64,000 bases of DNA from Pilatotrama ljubarskyi (Eukaryota > Basidiomycota > Agaricomycetes > Polyporales > Polyporaceae): contig MU277673.1 in assembly GCA_022385805.1 (NCBI GenBank), positions 616,511 through 680,510 on the forward strand, in the 5' to 3' direction. Positions 26,113 to 38,282 of the stretch are shown in pieces; position 1 is the stretch's first letter; each line of letters starts with the position of its first letter. The position numbers and the translations under genes were made by a program. Under the pieces are notes generated by a model, which did not search any database, had not been told where the DNA came from, and was given only the letters and a program-made list of their open reading frames with translations.

Positions 26113-29100
26113 ATGGCCCACAACCCATCCGCGGGCTCTCCAACCCCCACTCCGGGGAGCTCCCCGAGTACAATCGTGGCTTCGCCTTCGTCGGAGTCGT
26201 CAGACTCCGCACAGACACCTACCGCATCAAATGGTGGAGTCGCGCAGCGCGCCATGAAGAAGACTCGGAACACGCCCTTGCTCTCACAGAGCCAACCAGC
26301 CTTGCCCCAGCCAGGCCATAGACACATGTTCAGTCTCACGAGAGGAAAGAGCAAGGGCAAGCAGACTGACGAAGGTACGCAGCACCAATGAGCTCAGTGC
26401 TTGTGTAGGAGTCCGACCGTAGCGTGCTCCAGGAGGTCGTCCGGCAACTTCGCAGTCGCAAGTACTCTCCTCTCCCCCGACATCCCCGTCGCTCCTCCAG
26501 CACAAGCAGCACCGCAGACCCGCGGCGGGGGGTGACGATGACTCGCCTTTCATTACCCCTAGCTCTCCTTCATTAGGTCCGAGCCACCCCGAGAACGCGA
26601 TATGGCGGGGCTTCCGATCGGTGCGCCCAGTCCGGGGTGATCGACGCGCGTAATTGATCGACCGAATTGACTCCCTTTCCGCTGTAGATGCATGCGGGGA
26701 CGCAGACGTTCATCCAAGCGCTCCAGGCGGTGCCGTGGGCCGAGGACCAGGACAACGACGACGAGTTCTTGAACCACGATGCGACGCCGTTGGAAGCCGA
26801 GAGCGACGAGGACGATAGGCTCGGTATGTGGAAGAGACAGCTTGGGCGGGCGGTGCTGACCGCGCACACTAGTGAATCGCTTGACGTCGTCAATACATGC
26901 CATATACCGCCCGTTGGCCCGCTTCAGGCGGGGAGAGCCCTCCAGCTCTACTCGTCCTTCGGCTAAGGGCCACCAGTTGCCTACCGTGTCCGACACGGAG
27001 GATAGCTCAGCTCCCGAGGACCACCCCATGTCAGATGAAGACACTGAGGGTGACTTCGAACCATCTGCACTGGGACAGGTGATGGACGCTAGCCATGCCG
27101 GACGCGCATCCCCGGAACCCATTCCAGGCCTTGACGCCTCCGCAGCAGAGATGCATACAAGTGAGAGGGCCACAAGCCGATCTGCTAGCATGGCTACTGT
27201 ACGACAGAACCGACGGACGCAACTTGCGGAGAAGCTACGCGAGGTCTTCGAACTGGACAATATCCATGAAGTCGTAGCGGGTAAGTCCAACCTAGATGCA
27301 CGGTGAGTGGTAATGGGTGATGCTGACCTCCTTGGAAGAGATGCCTTGTTGGCTTCTCCGCTCAGTCCGTGAGTCGTCCTGTCAGCTCCTCGTGTAGACG
27401 ATCTGAGATTCAACTCGTGGGCCAGTGCTACAAGGATATATGTACTTGACGGACGCATACATTTGCTTCTTTGCGCACCTACCCTCCAGAGAGGTTCGTG
27501 AATCTGCATGCTGCGGCTGCGGAGGTACTCACTACGGCGCAGGACCAAGTCCTCAAGTCAGGCTCGCTGCTCAAGAAGGCGCAGCGCACGAAGCGTTGGA
27601 TCCGGCATTGGTTTGTACTGAAGAACGACGTGCTCTCGTGGTACCAATCTGCTTCGGTACGCCCGGAGACTCACCTACACATACAAGAACGTAGCTCATG
27701 TTCCCTCTCAGGACCCGTACTTCCCGCATGGCGTGGTCGACCTCCGGTATGCTATCAGCTGTGAGCCTGTGCACGAGAAGGACATCCGCCTGCGGACGAA
27801 CCAGAAGTCTATCAGGCTGTCGGCGGACTCTGTGGCGAGCCGGGATGAATGGGTGAAGGCGATTCGCAAGGTCATGCTGAAGGTCAGCAACATGGGAGAC
27901 AGCATCAAGGCAAGTGGTTCCTGCAGAATTTCACCCGTAGGGCTTTCTCTGAGCGAGGAGACTTGCTTCATAGATTGCCATCCCTTACCCTGCGGTCGTG
28001 GACGTCGACAGGTCCAACGCCATGGATTTCAGTGAGACCATCGAGATCAAGGTGCAGGATAAGAGCTCCGACCTTGCGCTCGACTCGTACTTCTTCGCGT
28101 ACTTCAATGATCTGCCGACTGCTCTGGAGCAGATACGAGACGCCGTTCGGGCATACCGCAGCGTACCCTCCTTCCAATACGCGCCAAGCGTGGTAGACAC
28201 GACCACTGCACGGCCGCCCGTTGCGCGCTCAAGCGAGCGCACCCCTACTACACCCGGCGCGGAGCATCGGCCCAAGTCGCCATCCGGCTTCAAGTTGACA
28301 CATCTCTTGTGGCCATTACAGGAGACCCTGCCCATTGGACGCTCCGCCAGCACCCCGAGTAAGTCGACGGGCGACACGAACAACGAGGACTTCACGCACG
28401 TCATCAAGCGGAGCGGCTCCTCCTTCGTCCCCGACACGCTTTCCGGCGGGACGTCGCCTCCAGCCGAAGGTGAGCCCCCAGGGCGGCCCAACCTTCTCCG
28501 CACGTCCACCTCGAGTCTGACCCCGACCCCCTCCGTGGCTGATCACACCTATCCTCCTTCTATATCTGGCTCGAGCGTAGACGTTCGCGGGGGTACGTCC
28601 TCATCTGCGAGCTCCTCTGCGAAAGATGTGGCCGGTGTGAGCGGGAGCGGCTGGTCTGTCGGCATGCCGTCCATGCCGTCCTGGCTCCGCGTACCTTCGC
28701 GTAGCTTGTTTGGCACACCGACGTTGTTGGGCGTACGCCCGAGTTTGGAGCACGCCGCGACCCTGCCGGCAGTGCACGGGCTACCATCGGTGACGGAGGT
28801 CGTCTCGTCGCGCGCGTCATCAAGCAGCCGGCATACGGCGAGTGCGAGCGGGAGCGGGGAGTTCGGGTTCTTCAGTATCTTGGAGACGCCAGAGACCGTT
28901 GTGGATCTCGAGATGGTGGAGAAGTTCCGTCAGACGTTCGCCTTTGATGACAAGGAGGACCTCCTTGGGAGTGAGTCTACTGTCTCAGTCGTCGTCGGAC
29001 GGTGCACTGACTGTCCGTGTAGTCTTCCCGGGGTATCTGTATCGGCTACTGCCTGTTTATGGTCGCCTCTACGTGTCGAGCAACTACTTCTGCTTCAAGT

Positions 29101-31449
29101 CGAGTGGTCCACTGACCGCGAGAACAAGGGTACGCACACCTCAACGTTGTGTTCATCCGCCGTGCGGTCCTGACTGCAGAAAATCACAGATGATGCTCCC
29201 CCTGAAAGACATCCTCGCCACCGAGAAACAGAAGTCCTTCCACTTTGGTCGGCAAGGTCTCGTCGTGATCGTCCGCGGCCACGAGGAGCTCTTCTTCGAG
29301 TTCTCCGACGAAGAGCGCCGCGACGCCTTCGTCAACGTCCTCCAGAAGCAACTGGACGATGTACGCCAACGGACGTCGTCAGGAGAGAGAAGGAGCTCCT
29401 CGACTGGTCGCCACGACGCACTCATTCTGGAGGAGTTCGGGCCTCGGAACCCGCTTGACATGACAGACTCGCAGACCAGCTCGGCAGAGTCCGCTCCCGC
29501 GTACATGTTCACGTCGCAGTCGTCAACGTTCCTGTCGTTCAAGCCCTCGCAATCGCTGCACTTCACTTTCTTGACGATTGGGTCGAGAGGAGACGTGCAG
29601 CCGTACATCGCTCTCGCCAAGGGTTTGATGGCGGATGGTCACCGTGTGCGGATAGCAACCCACGGCGAGTTCAAGGAATGGGTCGAGTCGGTAAGTGTCG
29701 TCATTGCATCTTGGAGGCAAGGCCTGACTCTGGTCTACTCAGTACGGGATCGAGTTCGGCTATGTCGGCGGCGATCCTGCCGAGCTCATGCGCATATGCG
29801 TCGAGAACGGCACCTTCACCGTAGCGTTCCTGAAGGAAGGTGTGGCGAAGGTTAGTCTCGCGCTTGCAACGAGGTGCACGCTTTGATTACATGGCTGCTT
29901 TGCAGTTTCGCGGTTGGATTGACGATCTGCTCAAGACCTCCTGGGAGGCGTGCCAGGGCACGGACGTCCTCATTGAGAGCCCGAGTGCCATGGGAGGCTA
30001 TCACATTGCCGAGGCGCTCAAGATACCGTACTTCAGAGCGTTCACTATGACCTGGACCAGGACAAGGTAAGTCGTGTCGCTCGTCTTCCGTTGGAGGTTC
30101 GCTTTTGACACCGCCAAAGAGCTTATCCACATGCCTTCGCCGTACCGGAGCATAAGGTGTGTCCTCTTTCGTATCATACGAGCCTGCAGCTCACACCTCT
30201 ATCAGATGGGCGGTAACTACAACTACATGGTGAGGTTTTCACACGCAAGTGATATGCGGCCGGGTAGCTGAGAGGAGTGCCTAGACCTACGTGCTCTTCG
30301 ATCAAGTCTTCTGGCGAGGCACCGCGGGACAGATCAACCGCTGGCGCAGGCACACTCTTGGTCTGCCCGGCACGAGCCTTGACAAGATGGAGCCTCACAA
30401 GATCCCATTCCTGTACAACTTCAGCCCTGTCGTCGTTCCTCCTCCACTAGACTGGCCTGAGTGGATCAGAGTGACAGGTAGGCCAGAGGCTACGTTCGAC
30501 ATGAGCGATATACTGACTGGATGCAGGCTATTGGTTCCTCGACGACGCCGACGTAGGTGCGAAGAAGTGGGAACCCCCTCAGGATCTGCTAGACTTCATG
30601 GCCGAAGCACGCAAGAACCAGAAGAAGATCGTGTACATCGGTTTCGGGAGCATTGTTGTGCCCGACCCAAAGGCTATGACGCGCTGTGTCATCGACGCGA
30701 TCGTCGAAAGCGGCGTGTACGCCATCATGTCGAAGGGGTGGTCCGACAGGCTAGTGAAGAACGCGCCAGCGCAGACCGAGCCTGAGGAACCTCTGCCCAA
30801 GCAAATATACCCCATCTCGTCGATTCCTCATGACTGGCTCTTCAGGCAGATTGATGCTGCTTGTCACCACGGTGGTGCTGGTACCACTGGTGCGAGCTTG
30901 AGGGGTATGTTTTCTCGCTCCTTATCGAGAGCTTATCGACTTACTCCGGATCAGCTGGCATACCGACAGTCATCAAGCCATTCTTTGGTGATCAGTTCTT
31001 CTGGGCAGACCGCGTCGAGGCTCTTGGTGTAGGTGCGGCTGTGCGCAGATTGACTGTCGACAGCCTCGCACAGGCACTACGGGATGCTACTACAAACCAA
31101 AGGCAGATCGAACGTGCGAGGATAGTTGGTGAACAGATCCGCGCCGTACGTACAGTACATCGGTGATATTGTGACACTTACTGACTTGTCCATGCAGGAG
31201 AACGGCGTCAGCGTTGCCATCGAGGCGATATACCGTGACCTCGAATACGCACGCTCGCTGATCAAAGGCGCTGCCCACCGCGACCTGCGAGACGAACTTT
31301 TCGATGCTGAGCATGCAACTTTACGTGACTACCCTTCCACCGTACCGCCAGAGCAGCCCAGTCCTAGCGGGTCAGCTACCGGTCCTGCTAGCGACTGGAG
31401 CGTCATCTCGGACTCGGACGAACCTGCGCACGACTCGCACGAACCATGA
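26113..31449 (+). CDS. Sterol 3-beta-glucosyltransferase (UGT80; Atg26/Ugt51 type)
   Basis: Transfers glucose from UDP-glucose to ergosterol; in some fungi (Pichia) the orthologue is also needed for pexophagy. Domain order is that of Atg26. A disordered Ser/Pro-rich N-terminus is followed by a GRAM domain (LREVFELDN.., [17 protein letters not shown]) and a PH domain ([20 protein letters not shown] to [11 protein letters not shown]). A long low-complexity linker leads to a second GRAM domain ([26 protein letters not shown]). The GT-B catalytic domain starts [20 protein letters not shown] and contains the UDP-sugar-binding box [15 protein letters not shown] and [10 protein letters not shown]. 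Around 1,500 aa and some fifteen introns. The frame appears intact throughout. Confidence 0.95.
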
Positions 31450-31654
31450 TGCCTGCTCCTTTCCTAGACGACGCGCTCAGGCATCCCTATATGCTATCTA
31501 AGGACTTCTTGCTTGGTTTCTGCCCACTCGCACATATGCCTCTTCCTGCTCAGGACCCTGGTACAATCTTTGCTCTCTTGTTGTAGATGCAGTCTCCTCT
31601 GTACCATACTGTACTGCTATACTTCCACTATATCATCCCACATGCGAGTTATGT

Positions 31655-33207
31655 TCACATAGCCGCCCCGGTGGACTCGTCCTTGTAATGTTCGTCAAAG
31701 ATGCGCTTGCTGAACTGTCCAAAGTTCTCGGTGGCTGAGAGCTGCTGGTCCACGTTGGGTTGCATGAAGAGCGCGAACGTCTCGCGGGAGATGTTCTCCG
31801 CGTCCGGAGCCGCGCCCACCCGCACGCAGTGCGGCGTCGCGCGCAGCTTGCCGGAGGTGGCAAGCTCGAGAGCTTCCCCAGTCTGGAACGCGAGGCAGTC
31901 AGCGGGGATGGAGACCTTGGTCAGCGCGCCGCCTCGAGTGCGGATGTATAGTCCGGAGTTGGAAGAGGGCGACTGGACGACAGTGGGCTCTCCCGATGAT
32001 TCCCGGCGCAGGTACATAGCCTGAGCATGAGAGATGAGGACTGCTGGTAAAGCGGGCGATGCGGACTACGCTTACAGAACACAAGCCCGTGAGCAAGGAG
32101 TGGTCCAAGTGGAAGCCGCACCAACTATCGATAGCTTCATTCTCAGCCGGCAGCGGGTTCTCTGGGGACGGCGGGAAGTAGTGCAACAGGCGCGCCTTCA
32201 CGGTCTGGGAGGAGCTGATGAGGTCCGCGAGAGAGAGGGAGGAGTCCGTCAGGTAAGATGAGGCTGGGTCATGTCAGTTCAGTATGCATATCGGCAGGGA
32301 GATCTGAAGCTACCAAAGGGTTGACACGCCACGGCAAGTTGACATCCGACACGGAAGACAAAGCTATATAGTGCCTCTATCAGTACACATAAACAAACCA
32401 TGTGCTGAGTTATGCGTACCGCCCGAGGTCTTTGAACGCCTGTTCAAAATCATGAACTTCAGCAGTATCGGAGGGCCCTGGGATATGTGTTAGTCCAAGA
32501 GTCATGATCGGGGAGTACGCGATATGCACATATGTTCTTTCCGTAGTACTCGGGATAGGCGTCACGCAACTCGGCAGAAACGTTGGGTTCGTCGATCACG
32601 GGGTTAGCGTAGTACGATCCCTTCATAGTATCTTTTCGGTCGGATAGCCCCATGAGTTGACCGTTGCAGCAACCGCAGGCTCATTCCTACCTACCTGGCT
32701 TTCCATTCATAATTTCCTGACGAAGTAGGTCAGCCGATGAGACCTACGCAAGTACAGTAGTCCCGCTGTAAACCGACTTTACCGTGAGACCACCCGAAGC
32801 TGTACTCAAGATCAGTAATTTCGCCTGGCATGAAGCACGAACTCTGGGCATCACTCACCTATACCTGCTCTTCGGGTCTGCATAGCGCTCCCTGATCTTA
32901 GGATCAAGGTTCGCAAACCGGTAAGCCAGTCGAAGGAGCCTTTCCCGAGCCGGTGCATAATTGGACGGCAGGTCGCGGACTATGATGATGCCCAGACTGT
33001 CCGGATGTGATCCGAAGGCTCTCTCTGTCCAGGAGGTTAGTTCAGACGTGCTAGCCATTCACTCCGCTAGCAGCTAGGTTTAACTGAGATGCGCTCACCG
33101 ATGGAAGAAGTCAAGGAGAGAGGTGAGGACACCAGGGCATTGTAAGATACAGAGACCGCGCCTTCCGGCGTAAGTGTGATGCTCGAATTATTGGCAACGG
33201 TGGCCAT
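31655..33207 (-). CDS. 2-oxoglutarate/Fe(II)-dependent dioxygenase-like protein (isopenicillin-N-synthase-like fold)
   Basis: Soluble non-heme iron oxygenase of about 350 aa; substrate unknown. The first exon starts at the ATG at 33207 (MATVANNSSITLTPEGAVSV) and splices via GTGAGC..ACAG to ERAFGSHPDSLGIIIVRDLP, the DIOX_N-like region. Iron ligands are visible as HxD in FHLDHSLLTGL and a distal His in RATPHCVRVG. The Arg in SRETFALFMQP occupies the usual 2-oxoglutarate carboxylate position. The region GSYYANPVIDEPN..YPEYYGKNIWP resembles uncharacterised fungal and plant clavaminate/IPNS-like proteins. About nine exons, some short. It is convergent with the sterol glucosyltransferase, and a MITE lies upstream. 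I cannot name the reaction. Confidence 0.78.
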
Positions 33208-33571
33208 AGTCCTTCGGAATACGCTCTTCGCTATTGACAGCATGAGGCTCTGGCCTTCGTCGGTGAGCGGACGTAGTAACAGAAGCTCAGGAGACGTGTT
33301 TGGACCACGTACTTATCGTGCTTGGAAAGCTGTGCAGTGCCACAGGCCCGTTCGTTGGAAGGTCACGAACACTTGCTAGAAATATTCAACACGACGCTGC
33401 CACCTCCGGACGGCCATCACATGCAGATGGGCCATATGCGCAGACGTATATCATATGCGCTATGAGGCCTTATCATATTGTGTACTTGCTCCCCATTTGG
33501 AATCTTCATTATCGGGTGATGCGGGATCGCTCAGTCATGAATTGCTGCTAAGTAGTAAACCGGTCTATTTA
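33208..33571. other. Upstream region of dioxygenase gene; no gene seen
   Basis: Promoter side of the dioxygenase-like gene up to the MITE. No coding sequence or RNA gene recognised. Confidence 0.45.
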
Positions 33572-33744
33572 GGGCCTGGTCGGCTGCCCGTGAAATACAT
33601 CTCACACGTGAGTGCGGAATGTGGCTCCCACTGGAAATTTCGCGCAAGCGCCCGTTAAGCGCTCACATGTGAGTTGCAACTCGCACTCACACCACTGATT
33701 TTGGCGGGGCGTGAGTTGTATCTCACGGGCAGCCGACCAGGCCC
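33572..33744. mobile_element. Tourist-like MITE (PIF/Harbinger type), 173 bp
   Basis: The 34-bp ends are inverted copies (33572-33605 and 33711-33744) matching at 32 of 34 positions and beginning GGGCCTGGTCGGCTGCCCGT. A TTA trinucleotide flanks both sides (33569-33571 and 33745-33747), fitting a 3-bp target duplication. A TIR starting GGGCCT together with a TTA/TAA duplication is the hallmark of PIF/Harbinger elements. The interior is non-coding and contains further GTGAGT/ACTCAC words in both orientations near the ends. It is too short to encode a transposase, so mobility would depend on an autonomous element elsewhere. It lies between the RIC1 stop and the dioxygenase promoter. Confidence 0.88.
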
Positions 33745-33908
33745 TTATACTTGCTACACACAAAGATACCTGCTTCGCCAGGGTCCTGAACGGGAACATA
33801 TTGTCAAGAATTTCGCGTGCACAAGCGACTGGGATACAAGGGTTCGAATAAGTTATCCGTGATCGATTGAGTCCAAGTCCTTCCGATCTCGTCCGATACG
33901 TCCATCGG

Positions 33909-36900
33909 TCAGTGAGCATTCCCATTGCCCCGCCCTAGCTGAGAATCCACCGAAGGCAAGATCTGGGTCTCCACAAGGGCGCTCTGCAATGCGGCGCCGG
34001 TATCGTCGATAGAATGGAGGAAGCGCAGTATCTCCCTGCAGAGCTGCCAGTCTTGCGCAGCCACGGCGCTCCGGAGCAAACGTATGGCGTCGCCGTTCAT
34101 CCCGTCCAGCTGCTCTAAGCCATGCAAGACGAGCAGATATGAGCCTGCCGTCTTAAGGCGTCCAGATGTCAAGCAAGACTGGGTACTGATATGAGATACA
34201 CTGCCGTTCAACCTCGAGTGACATACCTCGAAGAGGATCTTGGGATTGCCGACAATGTCGAACAGCCGTGGCCAGCGGGTCATTTCGATCTTCCGGGCAC
34301 AGCCAACGACGACGTCCAAGGCATCGTCGAAGTGATCCAGGAATTCGATTGTGCCAGGAAGTAATCCAGTTTCCTTGGTCTCCTTTGCGTCCTCCGAGTG
34401 TCCAACCGCCTCAACCGTCTCAGCATCCTCCTCTACGACTGTATGGAGCAGGATCTCCAAAGCATGGGCAAAGTACACCAGGTGCTGGTAGTGGGACGCG
34501 AAGGTGACAGCTTCCTTGCACTGAGCGTTCTCCAGATGGAAGAGGAGAATGTGATGGAGGAAGAGATGCGACTGCATTGGTTACGGCGTGAGCGATCATT
34601 CACAATACCAAAGGCAGGACGAACGCTTGTAACATGGCGAAACATCGTGAAGGGCAGATTCATCCTTGTTGCCGCCTCAACTTCGACGCCAATGATAATG
34701 CCCTTGTCCATGAGGACCGCTGACGCAAGTGTTCAGTCACCTTGCGCTGCCTTGGTAGCACGTCAACTCACATAGCGGGTAGAAGTCAAGGGGGATGTTC
34801 ACGCTCTCCTTAACGCGATCTGCCACATCGCCATCCCCGGCTTCCGTCGGAGGAGGCGTAGACTCGATTGCTAGCGCATTCAGCCATAGGCGAATACCTT
34901 GGCCGTCGTAGCCCCATAGAGAGTTCTCCAGCGTGCCAATGCCGCGTAAATGAATCCAGCAGAATTCGATCCGATCTGCCAGAATCTGCATGTCGTACTT
35001 GACCTCCCCTTCCTCCGACTGCACCAAGTAATGCTCAGCAGCGAGACAACGGAGTGAACAGGTGTCGTCTTACCTTCCGGGGGCGAAGGAGTACTAATTT
35101 ACCACCCACGATCATTAGCACGGTTGCCACCGCTAGGTCATCTGCGGGATCCCCAAGTTCTGCAAGCCAGATAAGCTTCCATACACGCAGCTGAATGAGC
35201 TCGACTTACGTTTCTGAGCACCAGGAATCATCCAACTCAATGCCCTGACAGCACTCGGCACCCCAATCACTCCGTCAAATGTTATGCTACCGCAGAGGTG
35301 GAGCTTGATCGTGTCGGCGGTGGGTATTATGAGGTAGTGGTATAGGGTGTTTTCCGCTGTGTACACTAGGAGAGAGTTGTCGACTAGCGAGAGGATTACG
35401 ACCGGTGAGGGCACCATCTCGCGGTGCAAAACGTTCTGGTTACTGAGCTCCAAGTCGCGCGAATATAAGCGGATCTACGCTAGCAGCTCAGCGGGACGCG
35501 GACGGTATTCCAGCGTATGTACGCACCTGGTATGCGCCAGCAACCTCCACAGCAGCGATGAGAACATGGTGGAACCAGAGCAAACCGCCTTTCACAGTGA
35601 AGGCCTGCTCCTGCAACTCGTCCGCAAACATCTTCCATCTGCCGGACGTCGAACTGTAATGCACCAGGCCTCTCCGGCCAGCGATCGCAATAAGCCTCCC
35701 GTCGGCACTGAGAGCAGAGTACCGAATGGGCCAATTCGCAGACATGTATGACTGAGGTACCTTGATGTGTTGCCAGACGTCCGCTTCGGGGTTGATGACG
35801 CTCATGTCGGGTTGATCTGCACCCCGATATACTAGGACACGGTCGTCCATCTGCAGGAAGGCATACTGGGTGTTGTCCTTCACAGAGAGGTTTGAGCGGG
35901 GGTCTCAGCGAAGATGCGCCCTTGACTTACCGGTGAATGCTGCCCGGTCGTAGCACTTTTCGCAAAAGGCAAGATGAAGAGCTGACCGTCCGGTTCTGTC
36001 ACGGACATGAGACCTCTTTCATCAAGCAGTAAGTCAAGGAGTACCCACTATTGAGGGGTGACTGAGCCAGCATCACGAGCTCGAAGTTCCCTGGCGCCCA
36101 GAACTATGCCCTTCATGAGCCGCGACTGCGCAGAAAGCTGGTTATATGCTCACCAAGCCCCTCACGCCGTACATGAAGGCGTCTTGAAACCTATACACAA
36201 CCTCATCAGATCCAATTCAACTTATGAGAAGAAAGCTCACGTACCGCTCCTCATCGACCTCGTACTCTACACCGAAGCCCCAAGCAAGACAGCGCCCGCC
36301 GACGCTCCATACCGCCCAACCCTTCTCCCATCCCACAGCCAAGACATATCCGTCGGAACTCCACTCCATTGTGCAGACCGATCCCGTCCCCTCTCTCGCA
36401 TACATGTTCGGTATCTGGAGTACCTGTGGCTTCGGCACCACACCCTCTATTGACGGAAAGCTGGTGAACTCCACTGTCCCACTGCAGATGTCCATTAGCG
36501 GAGCCCATTTCGTTGTGACACAACGAGTCGACCCACTTGTACGTGCCAACGGCGAGCATGGAGAATTTTGGATTCAGCGCGATGACCATCGCACGTCGAG
36601 GCTCCGTATATGTGTACTTGGCGACGTCACCGGGGTCGACATGTTTGCGCTTCTGCACCCAGCGGGGCGGATCGACACGGTGTATACACGTCCCATGCCA
36701 CTGTAATCCGCGCACTGAGCTCGCGCTGTCCGAGGACTGTCGACTGTGTGGTAACTGTTCCAGCTGTCTCATATAGCAATGAGCAGGCATCACACCTATG
36801 TGCTTACTGGGATGCGATACTGACCTGCGCACGCTCCTCGTCCCCTCCGCTAGCCTCCGATACGCTGGAGGCTATATTCCGCTCTCGATAGAGCTGCACA

Positions 36901-37828
36901 AGGTACGCACGACCGTCCGAGGTTATCCACGTCTCAAAGCCGGTCTGGCGGTGGTACGCGATCTGGCATACGGTCACTGCCACAACGTATGAGCATGCGC
37001 CGTCTGACAGCTTGATGAGCTAGAACGTACCGTCAGAATCGACAAGCCAAGGAAGTTCTTCCTCGCCGACAACCCAAGTATTGTAGCCCTCTCCACCGTT
37101 CTCGCCGGCCGTTTCGGGCCATGGCACGCGCTGAATGGATGGTGGACTGCACGTGGAGAAAAGTATGTAGTCTTTCCGGGGGGACACGCTGCAGTGGAAT
37201 GAGTACGCATATAGCCCCCGTATGCGGAAAGGGTATAACACGCACCTCAGTAAGGTACCTTCAATCCGGATTACGCCCTCCAGGTGCAGGCTCAGCGACT
37301 GCAGCGGGAGAGCTTCCCCCGCGCCCGGCAGGAAGTTTCGCGCAGCATTGGATGCGAGTGGAGGAGACTGGTAGGGCACTTCCTCCGCGTTGTACTCGAC
37401 TGTGACGAGGACGAGGTATGACTCCGTGGTCTGCTCGCATATATGCCGCAGCTCTCCGTCATCATCTCGTGCGAAACCACCTAGGGATTATCTCGCACCT
37501 GCACGACGATCTTCTGTCCATCTGGAGACCAATGCAAGTGCACGTTTTCGCCGTGTTCCTCCACTGACGTCGCCGTGCGCGACAGATGCGCCAAGGCCGC
37601 CGACGGCTGCCACCGACCCGATACATCCCTCAGCTGTCCCTCTCACTTCGCATAACAACACAGGCAGGGAGGACGTACGCGCACGCGCCACAGGGACAGC
37701 CCGCTTTTCGTGACCGTAGCGAACAGCGTCTTGCGCGGGCTCGGGGCGAGCGCGAGGACGGGCTCGCTCGGGAGCGGCAACGCGGGCGTGCTGGAGAGCT
37801 GCCTCGCTGCAGACGTCGGAAAGTACAT
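33909..37828 (-). CDS. RIC1 homologue (Ric1-Rgp1 guanine nucleotide exchange complex)
   Basis: Ric1 forms a complex with Rgp1 that activates the Rab GTPase Ypt6/Rab6 for endosome-to-Golgi traffic. The N-terminus MYFPTSAARQLS opens a WD-repeat half: LALAPSPRKTLFATVTKSGLSLWRV, then VHLHWSPDGQKIVVQ and GICTMEWSSDGYVLAVGWEKGWAVWSV-type repeats. Further on come LDERGLMSVTEPDGQL-type segments. The C-terminal RIC1 domain includes LEILLHTVVEEDAETVE, FLDHFDDALDVVVGCARKIE, RWPRLFDIVGNPKILFE and the ending HGLEQLDGMNGDAIRLLRSA. Around 1,050 aa in a dozen or more exons. The assignment rests on these conserved blocks. Individual exon borders were not all checked. Confidence 0.88.
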
Positions 37829-38282
37829 GCCGCTGCGGGCTACCTAACCAGCGTTATAGGTGTGTAGATCCGCTACGTGGTGCAATGGCGGTTGTGGAGG
37901 GGCCGTGGAAGTTGCGAGAGTCGCCCACGTCGGAGAAGCAGCATGAATGTTAGAACCAAGGTGCGCCCCAACCTCGTCAGGTACACATTCATGCAATGCT
38001 TGGTCTCGCACGTTCAAGATGGTCCCTCGCAAGCCTCTTTTACGTTCGCTCATATTCAGCACTAGCATTGTGGGAAGGATTGGACAGTATGATATGTGCG
38101 ATGACGTTACGGACGCAAGGCGTACTACTGGCTACAAATACACGAATTGTACAGCTCAAAAACATGCGCGACCGACGGAACCTACGAGACCAAGTACTAC
38201 TGAGCAGGGAGCGAGGGACACGATTCGAACCACATGGAAATAACCGTTCATCATAATTACGCTAGACTTGTCCGCCTTATCC
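37829..38282. other. Intergenic region between RIC1 and UPS1-like gene
   Basis: Upstream side of RIC1 and 3' side of the UPS1-like gene. A GATTCGAACC sequence near 38221-38230 looks like part of a tRNA T arm, but no cloverleaf can be built around it. No other gene seen. Confidence 0.45.

Noticed and set aside
26559..27548. 329-codon minus-strand open frame
   Set aside because: Antisense to the N-terminal exons of the sterol glucosyltransferase. No domain recognised.
38180..38240. tRNA near GATTCGAACC
   Set aside because: Only the T-loop-like word is present. No cloverleaf can be drawn on either strand.
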